Part shown: positions 15,896 through 21,840 of the stretch, in pieces
Layout of the letters: each line of letters opens with the position of its first letter
How positions within the stretch are numbered: the first letter of the stretch is position 1
NCBI GenBank assembly: GCA_034006965.1
Contig: JAVERU010000042.1
Location: 1-21,840, forward strand
Direction: 5' to 3'
DNA: 21,840 nt
From: Perlabentimonas sp034006965
GTDB taxonomy: Bacteria; Bacteroidota; Bacteroidia; Bacteroidales; Tenuifilaceae
Made by a program: the position numbers and the translations under genes
Notes under the pieces: model-generated
Database searches by the model: none
The model's input: only the letters and a program-made list of their open reading frames with translations
What the model was told of the DNA's origin: nothing

Positions 15896-16528
15896 ATGAT
15901 AACAGTTTACTTTACAGTTTTTGCTGCACTCTTTTCGGTTGTAAACCCATTGGGCACCATGCCAGTTTTTATCGGTGTAACCGAGAACAACACCCCGGCT
16001 GAGCGAAAAATCACGGCCCTAAGGGCAAGCCTTTACATGTTTATAATTCTTACGGTGTCGTACTTTGCGGGCAAGTTCATTATTCAATTCTTTGGCATAT
16101 CCATCGAATCGCTTCGCATAGCCGGAGGACTAATAATTACCACCTCGGGTTTTGCGCTGCTAACGGGTAATTTCTCGAAGCATAAAGGGATGGATAAAAC
16201 CATACAGGATGAGGCACGAGCCAAGGAGGATTCGTCGTTGACACCGTTGGCCATTCCTATGCTTGCCGGACCGGGCTCCATATCGTTGCTTATTTCGCTA
16301 AACGAGAATTACTCCGATTTGCTTTACACGCTGATAGTTTTTTTAACCATACCATCCATAGCGTTGGTTACCTACCTAATACTCCGTAGCTCTAACTTTA
16401 TCTTTTCGAAGATGGGGGCATCGGGTCTTAACTCCATATCGCGCATAATTGGATTTATAGTTATAGCTATTGGCATAGAGTATATTATCACCTCAATAAA
16501 AGCGTTGGTGCAGCAAATGATTGGCTAG
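15896..16528 (+). CDS. MarC-family (UPF0056) integral membrane protein
   Basis: A 210-aa inner-membrane protein with about six hydrophobic segments. The N-terminal VVNPLGTMPVFIGVT, the central SLTPLAIPMLAGPGSISLLI and the C-terminal SRIIGFIVIAIGIEYI are hallmark segments of the MarC/YchE family. The transport role of the family is still unclear; the old link to multiple antibiotic resistance has not held up. Length fits the family. A TAACTTTG at 15869-15876 could be its -7 element, though without a well-placed TTG. Its stop codon shares the palindrome CTAG with the stop of the convergent methyltransferase gene, a 4-nt overlap. Confidence 0.92.
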   Translation: MITVYFTVFAALFSVVNPLGTMPVFIGVTENNTPAERKITALRASLYMFIILTVSYFAGKFIIQFFGISIESLRIAGGLIITTSGFALLTGNFSKHKGMDKTIQDEARAKEDSSLTPLAIPMLAGPGSISLLISLNENYSDLLYTLIVFLTIPSIALVTYLILRSSNFIFSKMGASGLNSISRIIGFIVIAIGIEYIITSIKALVQQMIG

Positions 16529-17676
16529 TGTTTGAAAAGTTGCTGGGCGATGAAGCGAACCACATCTACGTTTACCGAGTTCCCAAACTGCTTGTAGGCC
16601 TGCTGCTTGTTTGGGTTTATTTTATACGACGTGGGAAAACCCTGCAAGTTGGCGGCTTCGCGGGTCGAAATACGTCGCTTTTCCCAACCAATAATGGGTA
16701 CGTGCACCATGGCCACCAGCGCAGGGAATTCGGTAGGGCGCTTTACCCTTATACCCGAAGGGCGGAACTGAATAATTCCATCCCATACGCTTTTTATCGA
16801 GGTTCCTGCCTGCCATTCGAACTTTCTGTGGGTTGCCACAAAGTCTTTCAGGTGGTTGTGCTTTGCAAGCCAGCCATCAATATGCCGCTGGTTTGAAGTG
16901 TAAAGATCACGGTTTTTTCTGATAAATACCTGCTTCCAGCGCGGAAGGTGCTCCGTGTTGTAGTCCTGTCCAAATTCAGCAGCCCAAATAGGGAAACCAA
17001 TTACACGATGATTTAGGCCCTGGAGAAACTCATCCCAAGCCGAAAGTACGTACTCCTCGTATTCAGAAATTTTTAGATATTTAGGAGCTTTACCATTGAT
17101 GGCAACCTGCGATTGCGTAACATTACGCTTCGACTTAGGTACGGTAATATTTAGCTCCTTTTCTTTTGTTTGGGCCTTAAGGATGCCAGGGATAAACACC
17201 CTGTCGCGTAGCTGGGGCACACCAATTTGGTGTGGGCTTATAATAATTGGTTTGCTGGGGATGAGGTAGCCCAAATCCACAAGGTGTTTATGAATCACTT
17301 GCCACGTGCGTCCCTTATCGTGCGACACTAGGTTACGTACATTCTCGAGCAGGATGTATTTTGGTTTATGGTGATTTAAGATGCGAAGGATATCGAAAAA
17401 AAGCGTTCCACGGGTATCTTCAAACCCATTCTGTTTGCCTGCCTTGGAGAATGCTTGGCACGGAAAACCAGCGCAAAGCACATCGTGAGCAGGGACATCC
17501 AGAGCGTTTACCTGCGTGATGTCATGGGTAGGATCGAGGCCAAAATTATTTCGATAGGTCTCAATGGCAAACCTATCTATCTCGGAGGCAAATACGCATT
17601 CGCCACCAAGGCTATGCATAGCGAGATGAAAACCACCTATACCTGCGAAAAGATCGATAAATTTGAAGTGCTGCAT
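16525..17676 (-). CDS. DNA (cytosine-5-)-methyltransferase
   Basis: A 383-aa C5-cytosine methyltransferase that transfers a methyl group from SAM to cytosine in a specific DNA site. Motif I DLFAGIGGF (8-16); motif IV GFPCQAF with catalytic Cys73; motif VI ENV (111-113); motif VIII QLRDRVFI (155-162); a variable target-recognition region (about 200-330); motif X QAYKQFGNSVNVDVV near the C-terminus. All catalytic motifs are intact. Start: ATG at 17674-17676 (MQHFKFIDLF); an upstream TTG would add three residues. It lies 33 nt behind the MazF-like gene and is probably cotranscribed with the toxin-antitoxin pair. No intact restriction gene is adjacent; a truncated endonuclease-like gene lies 3 kb away (20780-21716), so it may be an orphan or the surviving half of a system. 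The target site cannot be read from the sequence. Confidence 0.95.
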   Translation of the reverse strand: MQHFKFIDLFAGIGGFHLAMHSLGGECVFASEIDRFAIETYRNNFGLDPTHDITQVNALDVPAHDVLCAGFPCQAFSKAGKQNGFEDTRGTLFFDILRILNHHKPKYILLENVRNLVSHDKGRTWQVIHKHLVDLGYLIPSKPIIISPHQIGVPQLRDRVFIPGILKAQTKEKELNITVPKSKRNVTQSQVAINGKAPKYLKISEYEEYVLSAWDEFLQGLNHRVIGFPIWAAEFGQDYNTEHLPRWKQVFIRKNRDLYTSNQRHIDGWLAKHNHLKDFVATHRKFEWQAGTSIKSVWDGIIQFRPSGIRVKRPTEFPALVAMVHVPIIGWEKRRISTREAANLQGFPTSYKINPNKQQAYKQFGNSVNVDVVRFIAQQLFKH

Positions 17677-17709
17677 TTTTTGCAATTGGAAAGGCTGGGG
17701 GTGTAGTAA

Positions 17710-18057
17710 TTAGTAGGGTTCAATCGCTAAAACTTTTGATAGGGCGTCTTTAATATCCTCAAGGTTTTCTGATGATATTTTTCCTATTTTCCTAATGAAC
17801 CGTTCTTCTGATATTGACCTAATTTGAAAACAGTCAGCCGCTGATACTTTTGTTAAGTTGTTAATGGAGTCGGGTTTTATGTATACCATCCAAGGTGCTA
17901 TTTCGTACTTTTCTTTCCAATCTGTAAGAGGCACAATTATTTTTAATGGAAGCTTTCCAAGAGAATTATCACTAACAATAATTGCAGGTCCTGTTTTTTT
18001 TATTCCTGCTCCAATTGTTGGATCGAGATTGATTAGCCAAATTTCACTTTGTTTCAT
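17710..18057 (-). CDS. MazF/PemK-like toxin with altered active-site region
   Basis: A 115-aa protein of the MazF/PemK/Kid endoribonuclease-toxin family. The N-terminal SEIWLINLDPTIGAGIKKTGPAIIVS matches the family pattern EIWLVNLDPT.G.E..K.RPA.IVS, and VPLTDW holds the conserved Thr region. The usual Arg of the K-x-RP motif, catalytic in characterised MazF proteins, is Gly here (codon GGA at the GP dipeptide). That is one transition away from AGA and may make the toxin inactive. Start: ATG at 18055-18057; it overlaps the antitoxin gene by 14 nt, the usual coupling of such pairs. The methyltransferase gene follows after 33 nt. Confidence 0.85.
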   Translation of the reverse strand: MKQSEIWLINLDPTIGAGIKKTGPAIIVSDNSLGKLPLKIIVPLTDWKEKYEIAPWMVYIKPDSINNLTKVSAADCFQIRSISEERFIRKIGKISSENLEDIKDALSKVLAIEPY

Positions 18058-18256
18058 AAAACCCCTCAAAATCAAGTTGACTAAAGGCAGTTAATTCTTT
18101 GTCACTTTTGTAGTCTTCAAAAAGTGATTCAGCAGCGTTTACCATTCTTTTCCTTGTCTCACTTTCTCTAATTGTTTTTAAAGTTTTTTCTACAATAAGC
18201 ATTCTCTTGCTTACAGGAAGTTTTCTGATTGCCCTAATAATTTCACTTGTTTCCAT
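18044..18256 (-). CDS. Putative antitoxin partner of the MazF-like toxin
   Basis: A 70-aa protein: ATG at 18254-18256, METSEIIRAIRKLPVSKRML. The N-terminal half is helical with the pattern of small Bacteroidota antitoxins (I-I-x-x-I-x-x-L-P-x-x-K-R), followed by a charged helix (TIRESETRKRM) and an acidic, aromatic C-terminus (FSQLDFEGFYETK) of the kind that wraps around MazF. The frame is open further upstream, but the longer start has no support. The 14-nt overlap with the toxin gene and the order antitoxin then toxin are the main evidence. A DNA-binding fold is not obvious, so autoregulation is uncertain. Confidence 0.75.
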   Translation of the reverse strand: METSEIIRAIRKLPVSKRMLIVEKTLKTIRESETRKRMVNAAESLFEDYKSDKELTAFSQLDFEGFYETK

Positions 18257-18275
18257 AACTCTTTGTGCCTTTCTG

Positions 18276-18307
18276 CAAAGATAACCTTTTTTTCTAGTCA
18301 AAATCAA
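18276..18307 (-). promoter_or_regulatory. Candidate promoter of the toxin-antitoxin/methyltransferase run
   Basis: On the minus strand TATCTTTG (18276-18283) fits TAnnTTTG and TTG (18305-18307) lies 21 nt upstream, within the accepted spacer range. The -7 element is 19 nt before the antitoxin ATG, so the leader is short. Confidence 0.5.
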
Positions 18308-18476
18308 TCGATATATTTGCCTTGTCTGTTTTCTGTATATCCCATCACAATTTCAAATAAATAGGCCAACATCCATGTCTTATTAACTTGAAATCTTTGG
18401 CGTAAACCTTTTGGTATTGGGATTTTCTTATTTTTGTGAAGTATAACCCGTAAAACTAATTCCAAATTCCACACCC

Positions 18477-20015
18477 ATGAAACGTATAGTTTGTATTCTG
18501 CTTGGACTGCTGCTTCTGCACTCTGCAGTATTAGCGCAATCGAAAGTTAAGGTTGATTATAAAAAGTTAGACCGATATTACGCACAAATGGCTAAGGACT
18601 GGGAAGTGCCCAGCGTTGCAATAGGTATTGTTAAGGATGGCGAACTTGTTTTTACTGGTGCTTATGGAGTAAAAGAGGAGGGAAAATCTGAAAAGGTAGA
18701 TGCCAACACCCTTTACGGCATTGCTTCGAACTCAAAAGCATTTACTGCTACCATTCTGGCCATGCTGGTGGAGGAGGGTAAGATCGATTGGAACGATAGG
18801 GTTAAGGACTATTTACCCTACTTCGAGGTGAACGACCAATGGGTAACCAATCAGGTGACTATTCGCGATTTGCTAAGCCACAGGGTAGGGCTTGGTACTT
18901 TTAGCGGCGATGTGATGTGGTACAAATCCGATTTCACCGCCGAGGATATTGTTCGAAGGGCAAAGCATATTCCCCTGGCGTTCGATTTTAGAGCAGGTTA
19001 CGGCTACTCAAACATTATGTATATTGCTGCAGGCGAAGTGATACGTGCAGTAACGGGCAAGAGCTGGAGCGAGAATGTGAAGGAGAGAATTTTTGAGCCG
19101 CTGGGCATGAACCGCACCACCACATCACCCAGCCACCTCCAGAGTATTGGCAACTATGTAACCCCTCACGCTCGCGAGAATGATGAGAATATTCCCATTG
19201 GATGGGAGGATTGGGAAGAAATTGGCGCCTTGGGCGGCATTATTTCCAGCGTTAACGATTTGGCCAAGTGGATGATGTTTAACCTAAACCACGGAGTTCA
19301 CGGGAACGACACCTTGGTTTCTGCTCGCAATTTCAACATGCTGTGGACACCACATAATAACTTTATGGTTGACCATACCCGTGATAACGATTTTAACCGC
19401 CACTTCAATGCCTATGGATTGGGGTGGGGCATAAGCGATTTTCACGGTCGCCTGCGTGTTGGCCATTCTGGTGCAATAGATGGTATGCTAACCGCAGTTA
19501 CCCTAATCCCCGACGAGAACCTAGGCGTTGTGGTGCTTACCAACGGTATGAAGAGTCCCTACGCCGCCGCAACGAACTATGCGTTGGAGCTGTTCCTGGG
19601 GGTTACTCCGCGCGACTGGTCTGGCGAAATGCTTCACAGAACCAATAGTCGTCAGCAGGCCGATACTCGCATATCGAGCCGTAAGGAGAAGCGCGTGCTA
19701 AACACAAATCCATCGTTACCCCTCGATAAATATGCAGGAGTATACCGTTCCGATATTCACGGCGATATCAACATCACCCTGGTGAATGATGAGCTAAGAA
19801 TGGAGTTTGAGCACTCCGAGTACCTGTCGGCCACCCTTCGCCATTGGCACTACGATGTGTGGGAAATAGTGTGGGACAACACCCACGCCTGGTTTAGCTT
19901 TGGTACAGTTAGGTTCAATATGGATAATAATCTGGAAATTCAAGGAATTGATTTTGATGTTCCCAACGATGACATCTTTTTTGAGGAGCTGAAACCCTAC
20001 CGGGTGAAACAGTAG
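18477..20015 (+). CDS. Secreted serine hydrolase, beta-lactamase class C/DD-peptidase fold
   Basis: A 512-aa exported serine hydrolase. Signal peptide 1-20 (MKRIVCILLG ... SAVLAQ). The catalytic domain (about 28-375) has S-x-x-K at 84-87 (SNSK, Ser84 nucleophile and Lys87), Y-x-N at 177-179 (YSN) and GHSGAIDG near 330 in place of the KTG box. The C-terminal part (about 410-512, PLDKYAGVYRSDIHGDI onwards) is a lipocalin-like DUF3471-type domain often fused to this family. Natural substrates vary (peptidoglycan fragments, esters, D-amino peptides), and a resistance role should not be assumed from the fold. It is transcribed away from the toxin-antitoxin set. A TATTTTTG at 18429-18436 could be its -7 element, but the nearest TTG is 15 nt upstream, shorter than usual. 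Confidence 0.9.
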   Translation: MKRIVCILLGLLLLHSAVLAQSKVKVDYKKLDRYYAQMAKDWEVPSVAIGIVKDGELVFTGAYGVKEEGKSEKVDANTLYGIASNSKAFTATILAMLVEEGKIDWNDRVKDYLPYFEVNDQWVTNQVTIRDLLSHRVGLGTFSGDVMWYKSDFTAEDIVRRAKHIPLAFDFRAGYGYSNIMYIAAGEVIRAVTGKSWSENVKERIFEPLGMNRTTTSPSHLQSIGNYVTPHARENDENIPIGWEDWEEIGALGGIISSVNDLAKWMMFNLNHGVHGNDTLVSARNFNMLWTPHNNFMVDHTRDNDFNRHFNAYGLGWGISDFHGRLRVGHSGAIDGMLTAVTLIPDENLGVVVLTNGMKSPYAAATNYALELFLGVTPRDWSGEMLHRTNSRQQADTRISSRKEKRVLNTNPSLPLDKYAGVYRSDIHGDINITLVNDELRMEFEHSEYLSATLRHWHYDVWEIVWDNTHAWFSFGTVRFNMDNNLEIQGIDFDVPNDDIFFEELKPYRVKQ

Positions 20016-20027
20016 TTTTTAACATAC

Positions 20028-20051
20028 CCCAAGAGGTTGGTTCGCCTTGGG
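20028..20051. terminator. Possible terminator hairpin after the serine hydrolase gene
   Basis: CCCAAG (20028-20033) pairs with CTTGGG (20046-20051) around a 12-nt loop, 12 nt after the stop. No clear T-run follows, so it is only a modest call. Confidence 0.4.
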
Positions 20052-20091
20052 ATTAATTGCAGTATAATTGGTAGCCCTTCTAATTATAGGA

Positions 20092-20331
20092 ATATGACTA
20101 TCAGTTTCGACACCAAAACACCGAATCGTCATTGCGAATCCGCCAGCCGGCGGATGAAGCAATCTTTATTTCACTGAATACGAATAGATTGCTTCGTCAT
20201 AGAAAACACTCCCTGCCTGCCGCCTGCCTGCCGCCTGCCTGCCTGCAAAGGCAGGGCAAAGGCAGGGCAAAGGCAGGCTCGCAATGACGTATTCTTATAT
20301 TTTAACTAGGTATGTTAGCGGACAATCATAT
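20092..20331. repeat. Composite MITE-like dispersed repeat, copy 2
   Basis: The outer ends are ATATGACTATCAG (20092-20104) and GCGGACAATCATAT (20318-20331), diverged versions of the 14-bp inverted repeat of copy 1. The right-hand 26 nt (20307-20332) match 1364-1389 at 21 positions. The inner palindromic unit, 20127-20289, starts CGTCATTGCGA and ends TCGCAATGACG. It has a perfect hairpin TCCGCC-AGCC-GGCGGA (20139-20154), inverted GAAGCAATCT (20156-20165) and AGATTGCTTC (20186-20195), then a run of CCTGCCTGCCG units and AAAGGCAGGGC units (about 20211-20277). The run is expanded compared with copy 1. The inner unit lies in the opposite direction to that of copy 1 while the outer right ends agree. 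Confidence 0.8.
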
Positions 20332-20592
20332 ATAGAAATATTCCAATCGGTGCTTTGGGGTTTCTTTACCAGAAGTAAGAAACCTCAAAGCATTGCCGAC
20401 TACATCCTATCGGGCTACCTTCTACTTTCGGCCATCACGCTGCTCTTTGCTTACCTCGAGCTATGGTCACGCACAAACTACTACCCATCCCCTTGCTTTC
20501 AAATCTTTCTACACCGCTTGTTACCGCCTGGTGTTTATTGTTCTCGTCAAGTTTTTTTAAACCCAAATTTGTCATTAGCGATTCTTTTTTAA
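20284..20592 (+). pseudogene. Remnant of a membrane-anchored AraC-type regulator gene
   Basis: An open frame of 102 codons whose residues about 17-70 (YIEIFQSVLWGFFTRSKKPQ, ADYILSGYLLLSAITLLFAY, LELWSRTNYYPSP) match the N-terminal membrane part of Bacteroidota AraC-family regulators with a multi-helix membrane domain (pattern F.S...G.FL..KK..S.ADYIL..WLLL and .NYP.P). After the YPSP motif the frame loses the pattern. Another frame shows TPLV, the expected next words, but stops soon. No C-terminal helix-turn-helix domain is present. The first residues come from the repeat at 20092-20331, so the true start has been overwritten or displaced. The family call is by eye and moderate. Confidence 0.5.
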
Positions 20593-20599
20593 ATCGGGG

Positions 20600-20655
20600 T
20601 TAAACCCAGCTAAGCCATTAGTTATCAGAGCCCCTAATGACTAATATGGGTTTAA
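20600..20655. repeat. Long inverted repeat (nested hairpin)
   Basis: TTAAACCCA (20600-20608) pairs perfectly with TGGGTTTAA (20647-20655). Inside, CATTAG (20616-20621) pairs with CTAATG (20634-20639). ATTAGT (20617-20622) and ACTAAT (20640-20645) offer an alternative pairing. No gene ends here in an intact state, so a terminator role is not obvious. Confidence 0.6.
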
Positions 20656-20704
20656 GTTATCCTGTAATTTGCTACAACTCTCCCGTCAATCGTGCAGTGG
20701 CCCT

Positions 20705-20767
20705 GGTTGCTCTTTTGCAATTTTGGGTTTTAGGGTTTTGGCTTGTGTGAATTGCAAAAGTGCAACC
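20705..20767. repeat. 18-bp inverted repeat behind the endonuclease-like gene
   Basis: The left arm at 20705-20722 and the right arm AATTGCAAAAGTGCAACC (20750-20767) are complementary at 17 of 18 positions, with a 27-nt GT-rich spacer. It lies 12 nt beyond the stop of the minus-strand endonuclease-like gene. Without a T-run it is a weak terminator; it may be a mobile-element remnant. Confidence 0.65.
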
Positions 20768-20779
20768 CATTGCTTTAGA

Positions 20780-21716
20780 CTACATTTGAGAAATTATATT
20801 ATTCCATTCCTTTTTATGTTCAAATTTCAGTGCAGTATCATTTTCAATTAAATTAACATATATTTCAATAAATTCAGAGGTGTCAGAGAGTAATCTTAAG
20901 TAGTACTTTAATGAACTTGTCAAACCATTTGCTATTACGTGGCAACCGTGAATATTTTTTATTCTTTCAATTTCTTGATTAATTTGGTTTGTCTGTGATT
21001 CCTCTATATTTGCTGTTGAAAGTAAATAGTATCTGTTTACTTGGGTTGTTTTAAACTTCTCAAATGCGTTTCTTACTAATTGTGAAGTAATCGGGATACC
21101 GTGTTTGACTTCAACAGCCTCAAATGCCTTTCCTTTTTCGTCTACTATATCAATGTCCCCAATTCGTCCACTTCTAGTGTCTGCTGAAGTGTGACTTTCA
21201 ATTGGTAGCAAAACTTTACCTTTAAATCTTTTGATTTCATGAACTAAACATTGGTACGCTGCATATAATGCTAAAACAGGAAGCCGCGAAGCTCCTTCTG
21301 CCGAATACTTTGTTTCAAAATGTTTTGATAGCAAATCAATAATAGTTGCAATCGGAAGATTCAACGGTTTTGCTAAATCAATGAACTGTGCATTACGTTG
21401 AATGATTAAACCTTGAAATATAAAACTTAGTAGCTTGTCAATGTGTTGTCCCTTTTGAATAAAATCTATTGTTTCAAGAAAGGCAACTTTAAGCGATTCA
21501 GGTCTAATCGCCCCTGAATAAGATGAATCGTAAGGAACTTTTTGTTCCAATGAACGAGTTAGCCAACCGCTTTCAGCCATTGAGGGGAATTGTACACTTT
21601 TCAAAAATGGAGTAATGTATTTTGAGTCAAAAGTTCTACCTGAATACCCGTGTGGTATACTTGTTTGATGATTTCTTATATCTTGTTCGGGATGTAAAAA
21701 CTTGTAAAGCGCACTA
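20780..21716 (-). pseudogene. 5'-truncated type II restriction-endonuclease-like gene
   Basis: The minus-strand frame ends with TAG at 20780-20782 and stays open to about 21724. The coherent protein starts abruptly, without an ATG, at the codons for TSALYKFLHPEQDIRNHQTS (about 21718 leftwards), then FPSMAESGWLTRSLEQ. The nearest internal ATG or TTG would discard conserved-looking sequence. A PD-(D/E)XK-like core is visible: RIGDIDIVDEKGKAFEAVEVKHGIPIT, with acidic D and E-V-K residues at the right spacing, followed by RYYLLSTANIEES. Such layouts occur in type II restriction enzymes; the SacI-type family is a possible match but is not verified. The N-terminal part is missing at a CTAG site where an IS630-like element begins, so the gene is probably dead. 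A C5 methyltransferase lies 3 kb to the left. Confidence 0.65.
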
Positions 21717-21840
21717 GTGTTATGTTAGGTGTATTATGACGTATATTTTAAGTTATTGATTATATTTGCAGAAAATAATCTGCAGATATGGTACATTACA
21801 GGATCAAACTTACAAAATCTGAGGTTGATGAGCTGCTGGG
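21717..21840 (+). mobile_element. Left end of an IS630-family element (continues outside window)
   Basis: The endonuclease-like reading frame breaks at CTAG (21714-21717), and IS630-family elements are known to insert at TA within CTAG. The new sequence holds a TATATTTG -7-like element (21761-21768), a hairpin and a transposase-like start at 21788. The terminal inverted repeat cannot be confirmed because the right end lies outside the window. Confidence 0.5.
21788..21840 (+). CDS. IS630-family transposase, N-terminal fragment
   Basis: ATG at 21788-21790 opens 17 codons, MVHYRIKLTKSEVDELL, to the window edge. The form, a short basic strand followed by a K-L-T-x-x-E-x-x-E/D-L helix, is the usual start of IS630-type transposases in Bacteroidota. 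Only the first helix is visible, so the family call rests on a short match and on the CTAG junction. A perfect 6-bp hairpin, TGCAGA (21767-21772) with TCTGCA (21779-21784), sits just before the ATG and may limit translation from outside transcripts. Confidence 0.5.
   Translation, partial: MVHYRIKLTKSEVDELL

Noticed and set aside
18477..20015. Antibiotic-resistance beta-lactamase
   Set aside because: The fold and SxxK/YxN motifs fit the broad serine hydrolase family; the HSG box and C-terminal lipocalin-like domain point to a housekeeping or cell-wall hydrolase, with no evidence of drug hydrolysis.
20211..20277. CRISPR-like or tandem repeat array of CCTGCC units
   Set aside because: Units are 4-11 nt, without spacers, and belong to the inner palindromic repeat also found near 1240-1270.
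20600..20767. Integron attC site
   Set aside because: The arms do not carry RYYYAAC and GTTRRRY boxes in the required places, and no integrase or cassette series is seen.

Overview
The window looks like a chromosomal segment of a Bacteroidota bacterium, probably an anaerobic Bacteroidales-like lineage. The evidence is two TonB-dependent receptors with a carboxypeptidase-regulatory-like N-terminal domain, many SPII lipoproteins, a two-component-propeller LytS-type kinase with a LytTR regulator, and promoters of the Bacteroidota type (TTG, 19-21 nt spacer, TAnnTTTG). No rRNA, tRNA or CRISPR array was seen.

Layout. 1-913: 5' part of a secreted protein with a very His/Trp/Tyr-rich segment, running off the left edge. 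1155-1388: a composite MITE-like repeat, with a second copy at 20092-20331. 1409-5181: a large sensor kinase facing a LytTR response regulator tail to tail. 5282-15212: the centre of interest, two divergent gene sets. The minus-strand set, in transcription order, is a TiaS-TCKD-like protein, a six-TM ECF S-component-like membrane protein, lipoprotein A and TonB receptor A. The plus-strand set is lipoprotein B, lipoprotein C, TonB receptor B and a lipoprotein with a duplicated sulfite-oxidase-like fold. Between the sets lies a 186-nt regulatory region with a perfect 10-bp inverted repeat placed symmetrically between two candidate promoters. 15260-15739: a decayed lipoprotein gene. 15896-16528: MarC-family membrane protein. 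16525-18256: antitoxin, MazF-like toxin and C5 cytosine methyltransferase in one minus-strand run. 18477-20015: secreted serine hydrolase. 20016-21840: a scrapyard holding the second repeat, an AraC-type regulator remnant, two hairpins, and a 5'-truncated restriction-endonuclease-like gene cut at a CTAG site by what appears to be an IS630-family element entering from the right edge.

How the genes may work together (inference). The 5282-15212 cluster has no SusD or glycan enzymes, so it is not a glycan locus. Three paralogous surface or periplasmic lipoproteins, two closely related receptors, a cofactor-fold lipoprotein without its molybdenum-ligand Cys, an ECF-like membrane protein and a putative small-molecule kinase together suggest uptake and intracellular processing of a scarce small molecule (a cofactor, metal chelate or tetrapyrrole). 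The substrate cannot be read from the sequence. This is the best candidate for an undescribed system. The nearby sensor pair could control it, but the sequence does not prove that.
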